Below are positions 36,501 to 44,678 of a stretch of DNA of 64,000 nt, piece by piece; within the stretch, counting starts at the first letter, position 1, and every line of letters starts with the position of its first letter. The stretch is from assembly GCF_002531575.1 (NCBI RefSeq), contig NZ_NWTI01000018.1:62001-126000 (forward strand), in the 5' to 3' direction. The DNA comes from Bradyrhizobium sp. Y36 (lineage in GTDB: Bacteria > Pseudomonadota > Alphaproteobacteria > Rhizobiales > Xanthobacteraceae). The translations under genes were made by a program, and so were the position numbers. Below the pieces are notes generated by a model. That model saw nothing but the letters and a program-made list of their open reading frames with translations. It was not told where the DNA came from and did not search any database.

Positions 36501-38829
36501 CCATTTCCCCGGCTTGTCGACGCAACGGATCGAGATCGACCCGGCGGTCGCGCGGTTCGATATCACCCTCGAACTCCTTGAGACCAACGGACAGTTCTCG
36601 GGATTCTTCGAATACGCCACCGATCTGTTCGACGCGGACACGATTGCCCGGATGGCGGGACACTTCCAATCGCTGCTCCAGGGCATCGTGACCGATCCCG
36701 ACATGAAAATATCCCGCCTGCCTTTGATCGAGTCGGTGGAACGCCATCGCTTGCTCGAAGAATGGAAGGGAGCAAGTCTTCCCCGGCGCGGCAATTTCAT
36801 TGAGCGCTTTGATCGTCGGGCGGCGCGTGATCCCGGGACGACGGCTGCTAGCGACAGCAACGGCAAATCGAGCTACCGCGAACTCGCCAGCCGAAGTCTT
36901 GCCATCGCGCAGCGGCTGGCCCGGGAGGGCGTCGGAGAGGACATGATCGTCGCGCTCCTCGCCGAGCGGAGCGTCGACCTGCTTGCGGCAATGATCGCGG
37001 TCCAGCGTGCGGGCGCGGCGTTTCTCTGTCTGGACCCGACGCAGCCTGCGGTGCGGCTTGCCGCAATCCTCAAGTCGGCGCAACCCCGACTGCTCTTGAG
37101 TTCGCGCGGCTGCGCCGCCCAGCTCGATGAGATATTTTCGGCCTCTTCGGCTGCTCGTCTGCCCTTCGCGATGCTAGACGACATCAAGGGGCGCAGCCAA
37201 GGCAAGCCGATGAAAGCAAGAGCGCCATCGGGCCTCGCCTACCTCATCTACACGTCCGGCTCGACGGGCGCGCCGAAGGGCGTGATGATCGAGCAGCGCG
37301 GTCTGTCAAATCACCTGGCTTCGCTGGTGTCCGAGCTCGCCCTCTCAAATAGGGACGTGATCGCTCAGACGGCGCCACAAAGCTTCGTCATCTCGGTCTG
37401 GCAGTTCCTCGCCGGGTTGACCGCTGGCGCCCGTGTCCACATCTGCGCAGACGCGGTGGTTCGGGATCCCCTGTCGCTTGCGCAGGAAATGCACCGTGAA
37501 AGCGTCACGGTGTTGCAGATTGTTCCGTCGCTCCTCAGGTTGATCCTCGAGCGGGTGAATGAGACAGCAATTTATCGTGCCTTTGCGGGTCTTCGGTTGC
37601 TAATTTCGACGGGCGAGCCGCTCCCGGCCGATGTCTGCCGGAGCTGGTTCCAACATTTTCCAGGCGTGCCGGTGATCAATGCCTACGGCGCATCGGAATG
37701 TTCCGACGATGTTTCGCTGCATCGTCTGGATGCGGCGCCAACAGGGTCAGTTGTGTCCATCGGTCGCCCGCTGCCGAATGTCCAACTCTATGTTCTTGAC
37801 GGCGGGTTGCAACCATTGCCGATCGGTGTGACCGGCGAGCTGTATGTCGGCGGCGACGGCGTGGGCCGCGGCTACATTGGAGATAACGAGCAGACCAGCG
37901 CACGTTTTCAGCGCGATCCTTTCAGTGATCGTGCACATGCGCGGCTCTATCGTACGGGTGACCTCGCGCGCTGGCGCGTGGATGGAACCCTAGAGTGTCT
38001 CGGTCGGGCTGATCACCAGGTCAAGGTCCGCGGCTATCGCGTCGAGCTCAAGGAGATCGAGCATGTCCTCCTGGATCATCCACGGATCGGCGCCGCGGTG
38101 ATAGAGCCGCGCCGTGAGGCAAGCGGCGACATCAAGCTGTTTGCCCACCTCGTTGCCACGGGCACCCATCAACCGAGCGCGGCCGAACTGCGCGAATTTC
38201 TCAAAGCCAGGCTGCCAAGCCAAGCGGTGCCGTCCGTCTTCCTGTTTTTGGAGCGCATGCCGCTCAATGGGCACGGCAAGGTCGATCGCGCAGCCATCGC
38301 AGCGTCCCCTCGATCGGAACCGATTATCGTGCCTCCTGCGGTCGAGCCGTCCCGTTCTACCGAGAAGGCCATCCGCGAGATCTGGGCTGACCTGCTGAAT
38401 GTGAGCGATATCAAGGTCTCCGACGATTTCTTCGATCTCGGCGGTCATTCCTTGCTGGCGGGCCGTGCGATGGCTCGCATCAAGCAGGCATTCGGAGTGA
38501 CGCTGCCGATCCGGACGATCTTCGATCTGCCAACGATCGAAGCGCTCGCCAAACGCGTCGACGAGGCCCGCGGTATAGAGGTGTTCACTGAAGCTGCGTT
38601 GTTTCCGAAAGACGAGCAAAGTAGTCCGGCCGCACTTTCGTTTGCGCGGGACGAAATGACGGCTGAGCAGGAAGACGATGTGAGGAACCTGCTCGCACGC
38701 CGTAAGCGCGAGCTTCAGGAAGCTATTCGCAATGCGGGAACAGGCATCGGCGCGCCAGTCGCGCAGTCCGGCAAGTTAAAGGCGAAAGCCAGCAGGAAGA
38801 AAGCGATCCAGCAGATGCCGGATGCTTAG
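33574..38829 (+). CDS. Nonribosomal peptide synthetase: acyl-ligase A, T, C, A, T
   Basis: A 1751-residue protein. A1 (about 10-530) looks like an acyl-CoA synthetase (LLTSGTAARPKMVPLTH, PLFHAHGLISG, WLRTGDLGF, GASGKITR), not a standard amino-acid A domain. T1 has its phosphopantetheine Ser at 560 (GADSLAV). The C domain has HHIATDG at 751-757. A2 (about 1076-1570) has YTSGSTGAPKG and K-containing NGHGKVDR. T2 has Ser at 1626 (GGHSLLAG). The last 110 residues are charged and may dock to the next synthetase. The A2 specificity residues read as V-I-W-Q-I-T-A-D-D, without the Asp235 that normally binds the alpha-amino group. TTG start, with AAAAAGG seven bases upstream. The set predicts acyl loading and addition of one unusual residue. 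Confidence 0.92.
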   Translation: MAARVSSSQRSPADREAFSSIAGLLAFYARTTPAQNAIMDSSGNSVSYAELWVCAERVRRQLRQFGVASHHRVAVVLPRGADNALALVVIAAAAVCVPINPDFTPDELQRYFADLRLAALVTSGDAKPASRNVAQSLGIPVLDVGSQKAADFELTSSTRTPGVATGETGPDDDAFVLLTSGTAARPKMVPLTHASVCLSAVNAGAVLSLTAADRLLNVLPLFHAHGLISGLLTALAAGSSVICTKSFDGASFFGWLRELQPTWYTAVPTIHRAVLAAAPAGDRAAEPSSLRIIRSASASLAPATLERLEALFAVPVVETYGMTEAASQIAANPRHRRKSGSVGVAAGPDIAIMDGNGREQPSGQHGEIVLRGPTITRGYDNDQQATDAAFRDGWLRTGDLGFLDEDGYLFIVGRIKDVINRGGQKVSPLEVEEALLTHPDVLEAGAFGIPHEKLGENVAAVVVLRPGASVTPQQVRQLAASRLAAYKVPSLIHIADEIPKGASGKITRSALPALIALEAAVPAVAPRSKLEAQLAAIWSKVLEVEGIGVDQDFFALGADSLAVTQVLSRLREQFGVDLTFGDVFDAGTVAALAVRLQASSARHGDAAPKWHRAASGGGAVALSFQQQRMYILTKLDSTKYNYNVVEVARLSGRLDVEALEAAIAAVARRHQILRSTFTEADGEPVQKVGHLSPRLEQIRLAGYVAGKRSGAIRREAMKVAHYCFDLEREPPFKATLLRFDSSDHALIVALHHIATDGWSQRLLWQELAEQYSAARRSKRPSVRGPAYQYHDYVGWQQAWAQTQAASNQLDFWRKQLDGVTTLPLRTDRPRGESWTGRGARHYIKIPRVLSAAVKALGQQHSVTPFMMLLAAFQTLLCRYTGHEDVATGSLIANRNQIEAEPLIGIFANSVIMRTDLSGDPRFSELLQRVRRVTLDAYRNQDIPIETVLRALQASRRDGSPPFQIMFILQNPAVEAGHFPGLSTQRIEIDPAVARFDITLELLETNGQFSGFFEYATDLFDADTIARMAGHFQSLLQGIVTDPDMKISRLPLIESVERHRLLEEWKGASLPRRGNFIERFDRRAARDPGTTAASDSNGKSSYRELASRSLAIAQRLAREGVGEDMIVALLAERSVDLLAAMIAVQRAGAAFLCLDPTQPAVRLAAILKSAQPRLLLSSRGCAAQLDEIFSASSAARLPFAMLDDIKGRSQGKPMKARAPSGLAYLIYTSGSTGAPKGVMIEQRGLSNHLASLVSELALSNRDVIAQTAPQSFVISVWQFLAGLTAGARVHICADAVVRDPLSLAQEMHRESVTVLQIVPSLLRLILERVNETAIYRAFAGLRLLISTGEPLPADVCRSWFQHFPGVPVINAYGASECSDDVSLHRLDAAPTGSVVSIGRPLPNVQLYVLDGGLQPLPIGVTGELYVGGDGVGRGYIGDNEQTSARFQRDPFSDRAHARLYRTGDLARWRVDGTLECLGRADHQVKVRGYRVELKEIEHVLLDHPRIGAAVIEPRREASGDIKLFAHLVATGTHQPSAAELREFLKARLPSQAVPSVFLFLERMPLNGHGKVDRAAIAASPRSEPIIVPPAVEPSRSTEKAIREIWADLLNVSDIKVSDDFFDLGGHSLLAGRAMARIKQAFGVTLPIRTIFDLPTIEALAKRVDEARGIEVFTEAALFPKDEQSSPAALSFARDEMTAEQEDDVRNLLARRKRELQEAIRNAGTGIGAPVAQSGKLKAKASRKKAIQQMPDA

Positions 38830-38852
38830 GATGAGGCGCTTGGGGCAGAGGA

Positions 38853-39008
38853 ATGGCGTACGAACGGATCGGCCTCGTTAGCGGAGTGCTGATGTCCTCC
38901 ACTCCCGACGAGTTCGCAGCGTATGCGCGATCCTGCCGCCGGCGGAGCCGGATCGTGCGGTGCGGTTCGCGTTCGACGCTCATCGCCGCGCGGTCCAGGA
39001 GCGCCTAG
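38853..39008 (+). CDS. Candidate small, possibly frameshifted reading frame between NRPS 1 and the monooxygenase
   Basis: A 51-codon frame beginning MAYERIGLVSGVLMSS, with GGGGCAGAGGA just upstream, whose TAG directly touches the ATG of the next gene. The first 26 codons look coding. After about 38,930 this frame turns Arg/Ser-rich as off-frame sequence does, while another frame reads sensibly (ILPPAEPDRAVRFAFDAHRR). This could be a real gene broken by one indel, a sequencing error, or chance. No family is recognised. Confidence 0.3.
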   Translation: MAYERIGLVSGVLMSSTPDEFAAYARSCRRRSRIVRCGSRSTLIAARSRSA

Positions 39009-39989
39009 ATGAACAATGCAAGGCTTCGCGTGTTTCCCGCCATTTCGCGCAATCGGGATCCCGGCAAATATGTCGACGAATTGATGCACGTCGCGCATTT
39101 TGCGGATCTCAATGGTCTCGCGGGACTTCTGCTGTTCGAAGGCAATGACGTGTTCGTCCAGCCTTGGGCGATGGCGCAGCACATCGTGGCCCAAACAAAG
39201 CGCAGCTCGCCGTTGATCGCAGTCAACCCCGTCTACATGCATCCTTTCACCGCGGCCAAGTTGGTGTCGTCCTTTGTCCAGCTTTACGGGCGCAAGCTGT
39301 ATCTGAATATGATCACCGGCACCGCCGTGAGCGACTTGCAGGCGCTGGGCGACCAATGTGCGCACGCTGACCGGTATGTCAGGCTGGGCGAGTTTATCAA
39401 ACTGGTCCGCCTGCTGCTTGAGAGCTCCCGCCCGATCGATTTTCGCGGAACCTTCTACACGGCGTCCGGCCTGCATCTTCACTACCGGCCTCCGGCCGAC
39501 CTGCTGCCTGAATTCCTGATCGCCGGCCAATCCGACGCTGCCCAGCGCATTGCCTCTGAAGCCGGCTGTATCAAGATGCAGATGCTGCCGCCGGATCATG
39601 ACCGCGGCATCAACGCGCCCGGCTTGAACTTCGGGATCTTTGCACGGCAGGGCCGTGACGCCGCGCGTCGGGCCGCGCGTGAGCGTTTCAGCGACAGTGC
39701 AGAAGGTCGCGAACTGCTCACGCTTACGATGGAGAATACAGATTCGGTGTGGAAGCGGCGGCTCTTTGAGGGACAGACGGCCGAGATGCAACACAACGGG
39801 TATTGGCTACTGCCGTTTCTCACGTTCCAGGCGGATTGTCCTTATCTGGTCGGCAGCTATGCGGAGATCGGTGAAAAGCTCAGAACTTTCGCGGCCCAAG
39901 GCCTGACGACGATCATGCTCGACATGATCGCTGACGAAGCCGAGATGCGGCATGTGGGCAAGGCGCTGCAAGCAAGCGGCTTGTTCTGA
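39009..39989 (+). CDS. LLM-class flavin-dependent monooxygenase (SsuD-like)
   Basis: A 326-residue TIM-barrel flavoprotein of the luciferase-like (LLM) class. Family patterns include GLLLFEGNDVFVQPW near the N-terminus, SPLIAVNPVYMHPFTAAKL, YLNMITGTAVSDL and PEFLIAGQSDAAQRIA. These resemble FMNH2-dependent alkanesulfonate monooxygenases. AGGAG seven bases before the ATG fixes the start. It lies between the two NRPS genes in the same direction, so it probably oxidises a precursor or carrier-bound intermediate. No flavin reductase gene was seen, so reduced flavin must come from elsewhere. Confidence 0.88.
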   Translation: MNNARLRVFPAISRNRDPGKYVDELMHVAHFADLNGLAGLLLFEGNDVFVQPWAMAQHIVAQTKRSSPLIAVNPVYMHPFTAAKLVSSFVQLYGRKLYLNMITGTAVSDLQALGDQCAHADRYVRLGEFIKLVRLLLESSRPIDFRGTFYTASGLHLHYRPPADLLPEFLIAGQSDAAQRIASEAGCIKMQMLPPDHDRGINAPGLNFGIFARQGRDAARRAARERFSDSAEGRELLTLTMENTDSVWKRRLFEGQTAEMQHNGYWLLPFLTFQADCPYLVGSYAEIGEKLRTFAAQGLTTIMLDMIADEAEMRHVGKALQASGLF

Positions 39990-40036
39990 GCCGAAAAGCA
40001 TGCCTTCGTTCGGACAATCAGCGTGAACTGCGAGTG

Positions 40037-43000
40037 ATGTCGGATATTCGTTCTCCACCCCTCGAACTTTCGGATCCTCCGCCACTGACAGTGCGCTCGC
40101 CGGGCAGTCGAGTGCCGCTGTCCCACGCGCAGGAGGGGCTATGGTTCCTCGAGCAGCTTGGGCTCGTGGGCGCGGCTTACAACATGCCCTGGATGCTGCA
40201 ACTCGAAGGGGCGTTGGATGCCGTTGCTCTGGAGCTGAGTTTCGGAGACGTCGTGCGACGTCACGAAAGCCTCCGGACCAGGTTCGAGACAGTGGACGGC
40301 CGCGGCTTTCAGGTGGTCGACGAGGCCGGAGCCTTCCGCCTCGACACGGTCGATCTCTCCACGCTTGGGGACGATGAGCAGCGGGCGGCGACCGGGCGTT
40401 TGATGTCGGAGGATGGACGGCGCTTGTTTGACCTGTCGGCCGGGCCGCTATTCCGCGTCACGCTGCTTCGATTGACCCAGAACCAGCATATCGTGCTCGT
40501 CAACATGCATCACATCATATCGGATGCTTGGTCGATCGGCGTGATGTTTGCTGAGGTGACGGCGCTCTACGCAGCCCGAGTGGCAGGACGGGTGTCACCT
40601 CTGGAGAGCTTGCCGGTTCAATACGCGGATTACGCGCTTTGGCAACGCGAATGGCTTCGGGGCGAAGTGCAGACGCGGCAGCTGGAGTACTGGAAGCGGC
40701 AACTGGCAGGCGCGCCGCAGGTATTGGCGCTGCCGACAGATCGCACCCGGCCCCAGATGCAGAGTTTTCGAGGAGCAAGCCGCGGCTTCAGCCTGACGCC
40801 ACAGCTTTCATCCGACCTGCGCGTCCTCGCGCGTCGAGAGAAGGCGACACCGTATATGGTGCTCTTGGCGGCATTTTCGGTGCTGCTGGCGCGCTATAGC
40901 GGGCAACGGGACATTCTTGTTGGCTCTCCCTTCGCTGGTCGCGGGCTGCCGGAGCTGGAAGCCATGGTCGGTTGCTTCGTGAACATGCTCGTCATGCGTA
41001 CGGATGTGTCGGACGATCCCAGCTTTCGCGATTTGCTGCAGCGCGTAAAGGAAACGACACTTTCCGCTTATGAAAACCAGGATGTGCCGCTTGAGAGGGT
41101 GGTGGAGGCGCTGCAGCCTCACCGCGATCTGTCTCGCCAGCCGCTGTTCCAAGTCGCCTTGATCCTGCTGAACGTCCCCCCGGCGCAGCTCGATCTTCCA
41201 GGACTGCGAGTAAGCCAGGTCGCCACCGAGCACATCACGACAAGGTTCGACCTGTCATTGACCTTGTACGAAGCCCCCTCCGGAGTCCGCGGATGGTTGG
41301 AGTATGCGTCGGATTTGTTCGACGACGATACGATCGCACGTCTCGTGGGCCACTTCGAGAATTTGTTGGGCGCAATCGTTGCCGATCCGGACAAGCGCGT
41401 CTCGGAGCTCAAGCTTCTGAATGCGCTCGAGCACAGTCACCTGATCACGGAATGGAACGCAACGACGGTCGACTATCCTGCTGGGAAGTGTGTTGGCGAG
41501 TTGTTCGTGGAGCAGGTGGGGCGTACGCCGCATGCGATAGCTGTCGCTAGCGGAGCTCACGAGCTGACGTATCGTGAGCTGAATGAGCGATCGAACCGCC
41601 TTGCTCATCACCTGCGCGGACTTGGCGTCAAGCCGGATGATCGCGTTGCGATTTGCGCCCGGCGCGGTGTCGAGATGCTCGTGGCTCTGCTCGCAGTCCT
41701 CAAGGCGGGTGGGGCTTACGTCCCAATGGACCCCGCCTTTCCGATCAAGCGGCTGGCGGACATGCTGGCGGACTGCGCACCTCGCGCAATACTGTCGGAT
41801 GCGGAGACGATGGGAATCCTGGAGGGCCACACGGGGGACCTCCCGGTGATAGATCTCGCCGACGAGACGCTTTGGACGAATGGTCACCGCAGCAATATTC
41901 GGCCCGATGGGGGCGGATTGCGACCCGAAAGTCTCGCCTACGTCATCTACACGTCGGGCTCGACCGGACGGCCCAAAGGCGTCATGGTCGAGCATCGGTC
42001 GCTGGTGAATCTCCTGACATCTATGAGTGAGCTCGTCGGTATGAAGCCGGCTGATCGCTTGCTGTCTGTGACCACTGTAGCGTTCGATATCGCGGGCCTC
42101 GAGCTGCTAATGCCTTTGCTTGTCGGCGCCAGAGTTGTCATTGCCGACCGTAAGACGAGCAGCGATCCACGACGAATGATGGATTTGCTGCTGCGGGAGC
42201 AGATCACGGTCTTGCAGGCAACCCCCGCGAGCTGGCGGGCTCTGATCGAGAGCGGTTGGGTGGGAGAGCCACGTCTCCGCGCCCTGTGCGGCGGCGAGGC
42301 CATGACGGCCGATCTTGCCGACCAGTTGCTCCGGCGAACCTCGGCATGCTGGAACGTTTATGGGCCCACCGAGACAACAATTTGGTCGTCGGCTCACGCG
42401 ATCGAGGAAACGGCGCATCCGTCAACCGTCGTCCCGATCGGCCGACCCATCTCGAACACGAGAATCTATGTCCTCGACGAGCACCGGGCTCCCGTCCCCA
42501 TCGGAGTCGTCGGCGAAATCTATATCGCCGGCACGGGGGTGGCGCGCGGCTATCTCAATCGACCCGAGCTGACCGGGGAACGGTTTGTCACCGAGCCGTT
42601 CGCTACCGACCCGGACGCGCGGATGTATCGGACCGGCGATCTGGGACGTTTACTGCCAGAGGGAAGTATCGAATATCTCGGGCGAAACGATTTTCAGGTG
42701 AAGCTGCGCGGCTATCGCATTGAGCTCGGTGAAATCGAGGCGGCATTGATGGGCCATGCGTCGGTGCGGCAGGCAGTGGTCGTCGCGCGCCGGGATCGTG
42801 CCGATGATCCTCGCTTGGTTGCCTATGTTGTGGAAAACGGCGGGACATCTGGAGGGCGGCAGGGAGGGCGCGACAGGCGTTCGACAGCGTTGAGCACGTT
42901 GTCGGACGACTTGCGAACTCATCTCCTCAAGCATCTGCCGGACTACATGGTGCCGTCGGCCTTTGTTTTGCTCGACGCGCTGCCGCTGACTCTCAACGGG

Positions 43001-44065
43001 AAACTGGACCGGGGCAGCTTGCCCGCGCCTTTAGGCGATTCGGGTACATCCCGCGCCTACGAGCCCCCGCGTGGCAGGCTGGAGAAGATGTTGGCGCAGA
43101 CTTGGAGTGAGTTTCTGGAGATCGATCGCGTCGGACGTGACGACAATTTTTTCGAGCTTGGTGGTCACTCGCTGTTGGCCGTGCGTTTGGTCAACGAATT
43201 GAGTCGTCGCGGCACCGACATCTCGCTGGCCAAGCTGTTTGCAAGCCCGACAATAGCGCTGCTCGCACGCGAACAGGCGGGCATTGATGACCGCTCGAGA
43301 GACGGCGCTGCAATTACTCTTCGTGCAGAGGGGAGTGGTGCTCCGCTATTTCTCGCGCCGGATCTCTTTAATCAGATGATCTATGGTCCGATTCTTACGC
43401 GACACCTTCGCGGCGGCTTCCCTGTGTATGGTTTGACGATGAGCCAAGTTGGGACGGCATCGGCACGCACGATCGAGGCGATCGCTGGGAGCTTGGTCCG
43501 GACAATACGGTCCATTCACCCCTGCGGGCCGTACCGCCTGGCAGGCTGGTCGTTCGGCGGAATACTGGCCTACGAGATTACAAGGCAGCTCGTCGATGAA
43601 AAGGAGACCGTACAGTTCTTGGGATTGATCGACGCGCTGTATGGGCGGCCGAGCTCTCCGTCGAAGACGTCAGACGTCGTATTCCTGCGGAACTATATTG
43701 GCAGCCGGACGGGTGGCCGAATGCATCAGTCAGACTTTCGCTCGATGGTTCTGGAATGTCGTGAGAAGGCTTTGTTGCCCTGGTCGTCTACGGAAGAAGA
43801 CGTTCGCCAGATGATTGCGCAGTCGCGGACGCGCGAGCGCGCGGGCAGCAAATATGTTGGGGCGGCTATTCCGATCGCTCTCCAGCTTTTCACGGCGGCG
43901 GAAAATCCCCTGGATGACCGGCTCTATGGTTGGGATCGAATTGTTCAGGCGCCCCGGATCCACAAGACCGTTGTTCAGGGGACGCATCATTCGATGCTGC
44001 AGAGCCCTTACGTCGCGTCGCTGGGTAAGGTGTTTTCGGACGCTATCTTGCTGCCGGCGGGATAG
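40037..44065 (+). CDS. Nonribosomal peptide synthetase: C, A (glycine), T, thioesterase
   Basis: A 1342-residue termination module. The C domain has HHIISDA at 158-164 (the usual motif ends in Gly). The A domain is at about 455-960, with YTSGSTGRPKG and VYGPTETTIWSS. Its specificity residues, aligned by eye to GrsA, read D-I-L-Q-L-G-V-I-W-K, one change from the known glycine code DILQLGLIWK. The T domain has Ser 1045 in GGHSLLAV. The thioesterase has the nucleophile Ser 1172 in GWSFGG and a late His in THHSML. It would add glycine to the chain from NRPS 1 and release the product. The ATG at 40037 is taken over a GTG one codon before; the ribosome site is weak. Confidence 0.93.
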   Translation: MSDIRSPPLELSDPPPLTVRSPGSRVPLSHAQEGLWFLEQLGLVGAAYNMPWMLQLEGALDAVALELSFGDVVRRHESLRTRFETVDGRGFQVVDEAGAFRLDTVDLSTLGDDEQRAATGRLMSEDGRRLFDLSAGPLFRVTLLRLTQNQHIVLVNMHHIISDAWSIGVMFAEVTALYAARVAGRVSPLESLPVQYADYALWQREWLRGEVQTRQLEYWKRQLAGAPQVLALPTDRTRPQMQSFRGASRGFSLTPQLSSDLRVLARREKATPYMVLLAAFSVLLARYSGQRDILVGSPFAGRGLPELEAMVGCFVNMLVMRTDVSDDPSFRDLLQRVKETTLSAYENQDVPLERVVEALQPHRDLSRQPLFQVALILLNVPPAQLDLPGLRVSQVATEHITTRFDLSLTLYEAPSGVRGWLEYASDLFDDDTIARLVGHFENLLGAIVADPDKRVSELKLLNALEHSHLITEWNATTVDYPAGKCVGELFVEQVGRTPHAIAVASGAHELTYRELNERSNRLAHHLRGLGVKPDDRVAICARRGVEMLVALLAVLKAGGAYVPMDPAFPIKRLADMLADCAPRAILSDAETMGILEGHTGDLPVIDLADETLWTNGHRSNIRPDGGGLRPESLAYVIYTSGSTGRPKGVMVEHRSLVNLLTSMSELVGMKPADRLLSVTTVAFDIAGLELLMPLLVGARVVIADRKTSSDPRRMMDLLLREQITVLQATPASWRALIESGWVGEPRLRALCGGEAMTADLADQLLRRTSACWNVYGPTETTIWSSAHAIEETAHPSTVVPIGRPISNTRIYVLDEHRAPVPIGVVGEIYIAGTGVARGYLNRPELTGERFVTEPFATDPDARMYRTGDLGRLLPEGSIEYLGRNDFQVKLRGYRIELGEIEAALMGHASVRQAVVVARRDRADDPRLVAYVVENGGTSGGRQGGRDRRSTALSTLSDDLRTHLLKHLPDYMVPSAFVLLDALPLTLNGKLDRGSLPAPLGDSGTSRAYEPPRGRLEKMLAQTWSEFLEIDRVGRDDNFFELGGHSLLAVRLVNELSRRGTDISLAKLFASPTIALLAREQAGIDDRSRDGAAITLRAEGSGAPLFLAPDLFNQMIYGPILTRHLRGGFPVYGLTMSQVGTASARTIEAIAGSLVRTIRSIHPCGPYRLAGWSFGGILAYEITRQLVDEKETVQFLGLIDALYGRPSSPSKTSDVVFLRNYIGSRTGGRMHQSDFRSMVLECREKALLPWSSTEEDVRQMIAQSRTRERAGSKYVGAAIPIALQLFTAAENPLDDRLYGWDRIVQAPRIHKTVVQGTHHSMLQSPYVASLGKVFSDAILLPAG

Positions 44066-44371
44066 AGCGTCAGCTTTGGCTGCCTGCTCGCTTGGCTGCT
44101 GGCTGCCTTGGCAAGCCCGCCACCGTCCAGTGGCAGGAGCGGCGGTGCACGTTAATAAAGATCGATGAAGCCGGATCGCGCTCAGCCGGTCGATCAGGCC
44201 GCTCACCGATCGCAGCAACATCCGACCAATATCAGGAAAAAGGCGCCGCCTAGCCCATTTGGGGGAGGCGCACCCCCAGGGAAGCTGGCTTATCGCCTAG
44301 ATGGCTCTTCGTTCAGAAGCCGCTTCTTGGGCGCGGATGGGACAAAAGTCGGTGGATCTCTCAACAGGCAC
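44066..44371. other. Intergenic stretch after NRPS 2
   Basis: About 300 bases without a supported gene. It contains a short G/C hairpin (TGGGGG / CCCCCA near 44,259-44,279) but no T tract, so a terminator cannot be claimed. Confidence 0.4.
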
Positions 44372-44602
44372 ATGACGTCAAACCGGTTGGACGCCAAATT
44401 GGTGGGTTTGGACGGCTTCTCGTTCTACGAGTTCGAGATGCGCAAGCGCGCGCGGAGCTGGGAGTGGAGCATTGGCTCTCGTGACGGAAAGGCCATCATG
44501 CGAGGGAGAGCCAGAAAACGCGTGGTGGCGAGATATCAGGCGACGAGCGCGCTGTTTCTCTTGCTGATGAACGTATCCGCGGCGGCTCGGGGCCGAAATT
44601 GA
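44372..44602 (+). CDS. Small hypothetical cytoplasmic protein
   Basis: A frame of 76 codons from the ATG at 44372; the open frame extends upstream to 44165, but that part is Pro/Gln-rich and looks non-coding. The core FYEFEMRKRARSWEWSIGSRDGKAIMRG and RARYQATSALFLLLL-like end (here ARYQATSALFLLLM) resemble small Bradyrhizobium proteins of unknown role. No good Shine-Dalgarno is seen. Treat as probable. Confidence 0.5.
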   Translation: MTSNRLDAKLVGLDGFSFYEFEMRKRARSWEWSIGSRDGKAIMRGRARKRVVARYQATSALFLLLMNVSAAARGRN

Positions 44603-44678
44603 AGAAGCGCCGGGGAGGCGTGGTCTTTGGTTTGCGCTCAGGCGGAACTCGCGTCCGCTGATCGAGACAAGCCCAATG

